From positions 1,360,001-1,424,000 of the forward strand of contig NC_091134.1 in the NCBI RefSeq assembly GCF_041381155.1: 64,000 nucleotides of DNA, in the 5' to 3' direction. The stretch comes from Argopecten irradians (Eukaryota > Mollusca > Bivalvia > Pectinida > Pectinidae). The notes beneath the pieces are model-generated. The model searched no databases, was not told where the DNA came from, and was given only the letters and a program-made list of their open reading frames with translations. Shown here one piece after another: positions 58,979 through 64,000 of this stretch. The position numbers were made by a program, and so were the translations under genes. Within the stretch, counting starts at the first letter, position 1; each line of letters opens with the position of its first letter.

Positions 58979-59676
58979 AGATGCTCCACCGCCGACAAAG
59001 CATTAATGATATTCATCAGTTGAACAATAATTGGTGTTTGTTCATGTATATATATGTCTAATTAACACAAAAAATAATATAAAATAATTTATTTCGCCTT
59101 TGGTGCATGCGCAATCAATACTTCCTTCCATAAAGGATATAGTGACACAGAATTTTATCGGGATGCAATTAATTATTTTTCATATTTTTAACTTGAAGTA
59201 AAATGAGAAGCTCAAACTTTTCAATGGTGGTAGTCGGGCAAGGATGGCTAAAGTCGGTAAAAATGGTGTTAATGTATCCAGTATAATTTCTTATGAAATG
59301 GAAAAATAAAATCTCTCGCCAAAATCTGTTTGCATACGAAGAAATTAATTTAAAGTATAGGAATCTTAAAACGTCCTCCCGGCTGACTATGTCCGTGGTT
59401 AAATTTACACGCAGCCTCGCTTTCAATGCTTTCAACTTTCCTTTACTTTAATGGTCAGAACTGGGAAACGTAAGCAGAACTTGGCCATCGTATTAATATG
59501 TGAGAACTTTTGGAAGGCCAATGAACGCATTTAGACTGGTTTTCTTTGCCCGACTATTCACTTTAATGGTGGTAATGGTGTAAAGTAAGTAACTTTTGTA
59601 AATGAAGAAAAATGCAAAATCGTTTGCTCCTATTTTTGATAGTGAAAACTTACCATTTGTCAGCAGTGGAACATCT
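58979..59676. mobile_element. MITE, TTAA target (copy 4), carrying an insertion
   Basis: AGATGCTCCACCGCCGACAA to CAGCAGTGGAACATCT, same orientation as copies 1 and 2, with TTAA at 58,975-58,978 and 59,677-59,680. It is about 340 bp longer than the others because of the insertion at 59,233-59,564. Confidence 0.85.
59233..59564. mobile_element. Short element nested in MITE copy 4
   Basis: The inserted segment has GTCGGGCAA near its left end and TTGCCCGAC near its right end as short inverted repeats. AATGGTGGTA is present on both sides (59,223-59,232; 59,565-59,574), while uninterrupted copies have it once. That is a 9-10-bp target duplication. Non-coding. Confidence 0.65.
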
Positions 59677-59680
59677 TTAA

Positions 59681-60464
59681 CAATTTGTCATATTAAAAGA
59701 GAATGAACTTATCGTATCTAGATAGTAGCATATTTTCCGTCAACAGGGTTTGTATTTGCACCAGTTTGAATTTTAACGTATCTATAACGACATACAGAGA
59801 ACATTAGGGAGAGACTGTTATATTTAAAACATTGTATACGGGAAGTTTTTTTATCTCTTTGGAATGTAATCAAGACCGATAGCTCATTCAAATGCAAGGA
59901 TACCTTTACCCTATCCAGATTGATCCACAAACACATATCCAGGGGAAATGATTATATCATCAAAACATTCTTTTTAGTGTCTACCCTCCTACTTCCACAT
60001 GTTACTAAGTTTCAATGACATGTCGGACTTACATGTTTGTATATCATGTAAAGGATTCATACCAGTAATGAGAAAGCTGCTTCATTGAGTAAGACCATCA
60101 GACCATGGTTTTGACGATTTAGTTAAAGAGTTCTCCCCATCGATAGTACACAGAAAGCTGGCAATTGTTTAATGTAACTCGTCGAACGAAGATGTTTAAC
60201 TACTAGATCATAATTATGTTTAAAATTAAACAATATACATTTAAGACGACAATTGTTATGCTTATATCTTATTTATATTTAAGTGTTATCATGGCTTCAT
60301 AAAATCATTGCTACCCAAATTGACATAGTGCATGATTGATGTACATGTGCATTTTTGATATATTTCGTTATTTTAAAGAAAAGGCTACATCAGACTTCAA
60401 GCGCTCGTGCTTGTAAGTGAAGATTTGGGTCCCCCTCCATAGTCTCTATATTGTGATAGTTTTG
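59681..60464. other. Gap without a recognisable gene
   Basis: Nothing supported. Confidence 0.4.
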
Positions 60465-60645
60465 ATCCTGCTTAACGTTCATTATAAAGGGACTGGAACG
60501 ACTGGTTTGTCCGTTGTCAGTATAATGTGACCGTGAGTTTCATTATCACAAGGAGACACATACCGCAACCTCACAATACATCATCTATTTTCGTCCTAAG
60601 GTGATCCTGGCTGATAATAGGATGTTTAACCAAACCAAAACAAAC
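60465..60645 (+). mobile_element. SINE-like element (family S), 3' half
   Basis: ACTGGTTTGTCCGTTGTCAG, TATAATGTGACCG, CATACCGCAACCTCACAATA and the tail GATCCTGGCTGATAATAGGA then TGTTTAACCAAACC. Confidence 0.65.
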
Positions 60646-62425
60646 CCACTATTTCATAGTCACGACATATTTCTATCTGCTCCACCGATATCTTTTAAAC
60701 ATGATGGATTATAAATATTGTTATTTGAGCGTAAATTATATCTTTCATAGATTAGATTATTTATGCATTAATGCAATCATCAAAGTAACTCTATAGTAAT
60801 CATGTACAGAAAATGTAATTATAGAAATAATATTTAATCTCTAGCTACACCGTTGTATATAGTAGCCACGCCATGGACACTTGCCCATTTATTGCTATCT
60901 ATTTCAGCTTGAGTATGGATATGCCTATTTTCATTTCATAATTTTGCAGAATTTTTTACGGATAAAGGGAAGCAACCTATATATACAGTAGTTATTTTCA
61001 TACCCAAAAATAGCCCAATAAGTAAAAGTTTTTTTAAAGTTATATTACAGTAATTCCCATACTTACGAATCAAGAGGAGTTTCTATTATGTTATTCACGA
61101 CCAAAGTTACCAACATTCTGAGAATGACAATACTTACAATGCATATATAAAGTTAAAATAATGGCTCAAAATAAATTTTGGTAGTTCTATATCATGAAAT
61201 AAATGTCTTTACATCTACAGTACAGTAGAGTGACTACACACAGTCAAACCAAGAATCCAAGCTATTGTTTACTTTTTTCCCCATTTTACAGCGATATTAG
61301 TAATGGTTAGTGGCTTCTTCTTCAAATACGTTTTCATCTTAACATACATTTGGCATTACAACAAAAGCTATTACAATGCATACCTGGTATAGTCTGTATT
61401 GTTGTTAATCATTCATGAACATTCATGAATAATTCATAACAAAAATAATGTAAAAACACTTTGAACTGTAACAATTTTTGCCTCATTGATTACATTTTCA
61501 TGGAGTATACCTGTGAAGTAATCCTTCTCGTTACTTTTAAGAGCGTCATCATTATTATCTTTCACATTTGGATTCCATTTCTCTCTGACCGAAGCATTTT
61601 TCGGCCGCCATCTTGTTGCTAATGACGTAAGCCGTAAAACGATAACTCTTGTCAAAACCAAACACGAGATTCTACTAACCTTATAGATGATAAATTGGAC
61701 ATCATGTGACGTCGTTTTTACCAATAGGAATACAATATTATTCCTCCATGAGGAGGAGGATTATCCCGATAATAACTTTTTGCTCCCGTACAGTCAACTA
61801 AAGATAATGCTTTCGAGATAGGATTACTTCGAATTCTATTTCTTAAAATATAAGTCATTTCAACAAGAACTACAATATATCTATTATCGTGGTCACGTTC
61901 AGTAGTTTAGTACAAATACTATAAATAATATGCATGTTGGCAAGGGATATACTTAATTGAATGACAGCCAGGCGAGAGCAATTATTTTCAATTTTACATC
62001 GTTAGAAATATTTTTGAAATCGTATAATTAAGATAAATGTCACACACGCACACGCTACCATGGCAGTAACACAGCATTTAAAGTGAAAAAAAACCTCGAG
62101 ATTGATTGATGACGAGATTTGCAGCTGTCGTAAATGTTTACGCAGAGTTTGTATATGGGTTTCATTTAGATCTGGATTGGCTTTGTTTTGGCAAAAGTTA
62201 CAGATTTGTAAACACAACTGTAAAACAAGTCGTCGCTGTTTGAAGGACTTTTTACATTGTGTAATACCGGTATTGTAAGTAGTTTTACTATTAACGCCAA
62301 TCAGAGTCAAGTAGCATGACTTAAGAAGACGTTAATATGGAATAAAACATTAAATAAAGAAATAAGTTGAAAAAATATCTATTCATTCATATGTGCCCTG
62401 TTTCCTTCCTTATGTGTCAATTTTG
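60646..62425. other. Gap; promoter-like patch near 61,600-61,650 only
   Basis: In the minus sense, TTACGTCATTAGCAACAAGA then TGGCGGCCG combines a CRE-like site with an AAGATGGCGGC (YY1-type) start-site motif. The ATG frame stops after 18 codons and no following exon was recognised. Otherwise nothing is supported. Confidence 0.35.
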
Positions 62426-62890
62426 GTACTTTATGCTCCTACGTAGCGCTCAGCATAGATGGAGTTTGACAACTGGTTTGTCCGTTGTTAGTATAATGTG
62501 ACCGATTGGGGTGTGCTGCTTGGTGTCTTCTGTTTGTAGGACGATGATCTAACCAACAGGCAATCATTGATAAATATATTTGGGAATATCATACAGCCAT
62601 TCATCTTGTATGCTATTAAATACTTAGTTATTTCCTGCGTCGAAAATAAAAATGTGAAACTTCTGTCCAAATTCACACAAATTCTGCAGAAAAAAATAGA
62701 ATTTATTCTTGTATATAATTTGGTTTGGTTTGGTTGTTAGTTTTAACGCCCCATTAATACTCAGGGTCATTTAAGCACGGCCTGTCGGTATTTGTGTGTG
62801 AATATATATGTATTGGGATGCTTGGGTAGAGTCGTGTTGTGTTTCCTTGTAATAGTGAATTATTGTCCCTTTTATAGTACTATCACAAAA
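62426..62890. mobile_element. SINE-like fragments (family S), two orientations
   Basis: 62,430-62,540 is plus sense (TAGCGCTCAGCATAGATGGA, GTTGTTAGTATAATGTGACC). 62,725-62,885 is minus sense (TTAACGCCCCATTAATACTC, AGGGTCATTTAAGCACGGCC, TTTTATAGTACTATCAC). Confidence 0.6.
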
Positions 62891-63543
62891 CAAATACACT
62901 CCACTCGTTGACGAATTTCAGTTTAGAAAACAAACCAGGAATGGGAGGACTTTGGTGACATTGACCTAACTCACATTTATTTGCTTGTTTTCACATTAAG
63001 TACAATTAGAACAAAACATAAATTTCATTTGTTGTTTGACCGCTGGTATTACAATAAACTCTAAAATGTAACGTTTAGAATAGCATTCAGTTTGACCCGA
63101 CCCTTCGGTATCTATGCTGACCACTGATACCTCTCCGTAGTATCTGCTTTTGTTTCCAATTGGAACGCTACTTTTAGCAGGAAACAAAGGTAGATTGTAA
63201 TTAATGTAATTCATAAACCACATACGGACAGATCGTATGATTTATGGCGTAGTAATCTGGCCAGTCAACAGATGTTTCTCTCGATTGTAACCAGGGAGGA
63301 AACCGAACCCTGGCTCAGAACATCAAACGGCACGAACCTGTAACCAAAGCTACAACGTCACACCTGTCAACCTGATGTAAAATAAAGCGTCTTGCAAAGG
63401 TTTTTGATAAAAATAACCAGTGTATTTAGGACAAGGTGTCACCGTATCTTGGGGCCGATACTGGGAAGATGGAGCATGAATATATTTAGTGGAATATAAC
63501 CATAAAAGATGGAAAGGAGTTGTTATTTTGTGTAAGCAGCAGG
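62891..63543. other. Gap without a recognisable gene
   Basis: Possible 5' flank of the candidate exon at 63,544. No clear TATA box or repeat. Confidence 0.4.
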
Positions 63544-63595
63544 ATGAGATACGTGGCTTTGATGGTTGTCTTCTACATCATAAATGGGCAACAAC
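63544..63595 (+). CDS. Candidate first exon encoding a signal peptide (gene continues past the window)
   Basis: ATG at 63,544 opens 17 codons plus one base and ends at a donor-like GTAGGT (63,596-63,601). The peptide MRYVALMVVFYIINGQQ has a basic residue, a hydrophobic core and a small-residue cleavage site (NG-QQ), as in secreted proteins. The 52-nt length and phase-1 end resemble the exon-1 design of the cysteine-rich genes. Downstream exons would lie outside the window, so the product is unknown. Confidence 0.4.
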
Positions 63596-63744
63596 GTAGG
63601 TTATCTATATATCATTACTGTTTTCTAATTAATTTTATCATATAATCCGCCTGATACCCAGTGATTTCGCCCGTGTAATAATTTTTTGCAATTGGACTAG
63701 TGTAATATGACCTGGAGCGATTTTCATTGGCTGGGAATTCATTG

Positions 63745-63795
63745 TGACGTCAAACAGAACAAATAAATGACGTCTGGAAAAATGACGTGACGTCA
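63745..63795. promoter_or_regulatory. Cluster of four CRE-like sites
   Basis: TGACGTCA (63,745), TGACGTCT (63,768) and overlapping TGACGTGACGTCA (63,783-63,795) lie within about 50 bp, after the candidate exon. They could bind CREB/ATF factors or be part of an unrecognised repeat. Confidence 0.4.
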
Positions 63796-64000
63796 GGATG
63801 ACGAGGACGGCGGGACAAAATTTTCAGCCTCTGATTGATTTTCGGAATACATTTAAAGTTAACTTCTTTGTTATGTAGGTATTTGTAGATATGTGATAAA
63901 AAGTATCTTAAATTTGTCTTCATTTCATATGAGATTTTATATACTCGTCTCGAAGATTTAATTTTTGCTCGCCAAGGCTCGCAAAAAATAAAAACTTCTT

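Noticed and set aside
59169-59435. 88-residue minus-strand open frame
   Set aside because: It spans the boundary between a MITE and the element inserted in it.
61600-61650. Promoter-like CRE plus AAGATGGCGGC on the minus strand
   Set aside because: The ATG frame closes quickly and no gene body follows, so it is noted only in the gap entry.
62002-62310. Minus-strand open frame with a hydrophobic C-terminus
   Set aside because: It has no in-frame ATG at its head, no splice context and no family resemblance.

Overview
The window reads as a repeat-rich, intron-rich animal genome, most likely a bivalve mollusc. The basis is split, signal-peptide-coding genes with short phase-conserved exons, many copies of short interspersed elements ending in a CCTGGCTGTTAATAGGACG-type tail, a TTAGGG-type telomeric motif, and several kinds of LINE remnant. 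The species cannot be named from this sequence alone.

Layout. 1-4,826 is a 59-bp tandem array. 4,977-9,025 (minus) holds three exons of a small secreted cysteine-rich gene whose last exon lies beyond the array. 10,944-14,544 (minus) is a complete four-exon paralogue of it, with identical exon phases and cysteine spacing. 15,329-19,560 carries two more minisatellites (25-bp and 19-bp units). 20,820-22,869 (plus) is a two-exon carboxylesterase/cholinesterase-family gene, followed by a 28-bp minisatellite. 26,140-30,701 (minus) is a three-exon 2-phosphoxylose phosphatase 1 gene. Its first intron contains a LINE fragment, a long-TIR DNA transposon, and inside that a terminal-repeat retrotransposon in miniature (TRIM) whose LTRs contain a tRNA-like module. 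31.5-34.5 kb is a broken L1/Tx1-like LINE.

From 35 kb to the end I see mostly mobile-element debris: MITEs with TTAA targets, SINEs, foldback repeats, LINE tails and the C-terminal part of a reverse-transcriptase element. Only two weak first-exon candidates appear there (41,994-42,117 minus; 63,544-63,595 plus). No operon-like cooperation is implied. The two cysteine-rich genes are a local duplication; the esterase and the Golgi phosphatase are independent host genes.

The most unusual items are the tRNA-bearing TRIM, the tandem cysteine-rich gene pair with a large array in one intron, and a 67-bp near-perfect palindrome flanked by a 9-bp target duplication. All gene models are read by eye from splice sites and reading frames, without alignment or transcript data.
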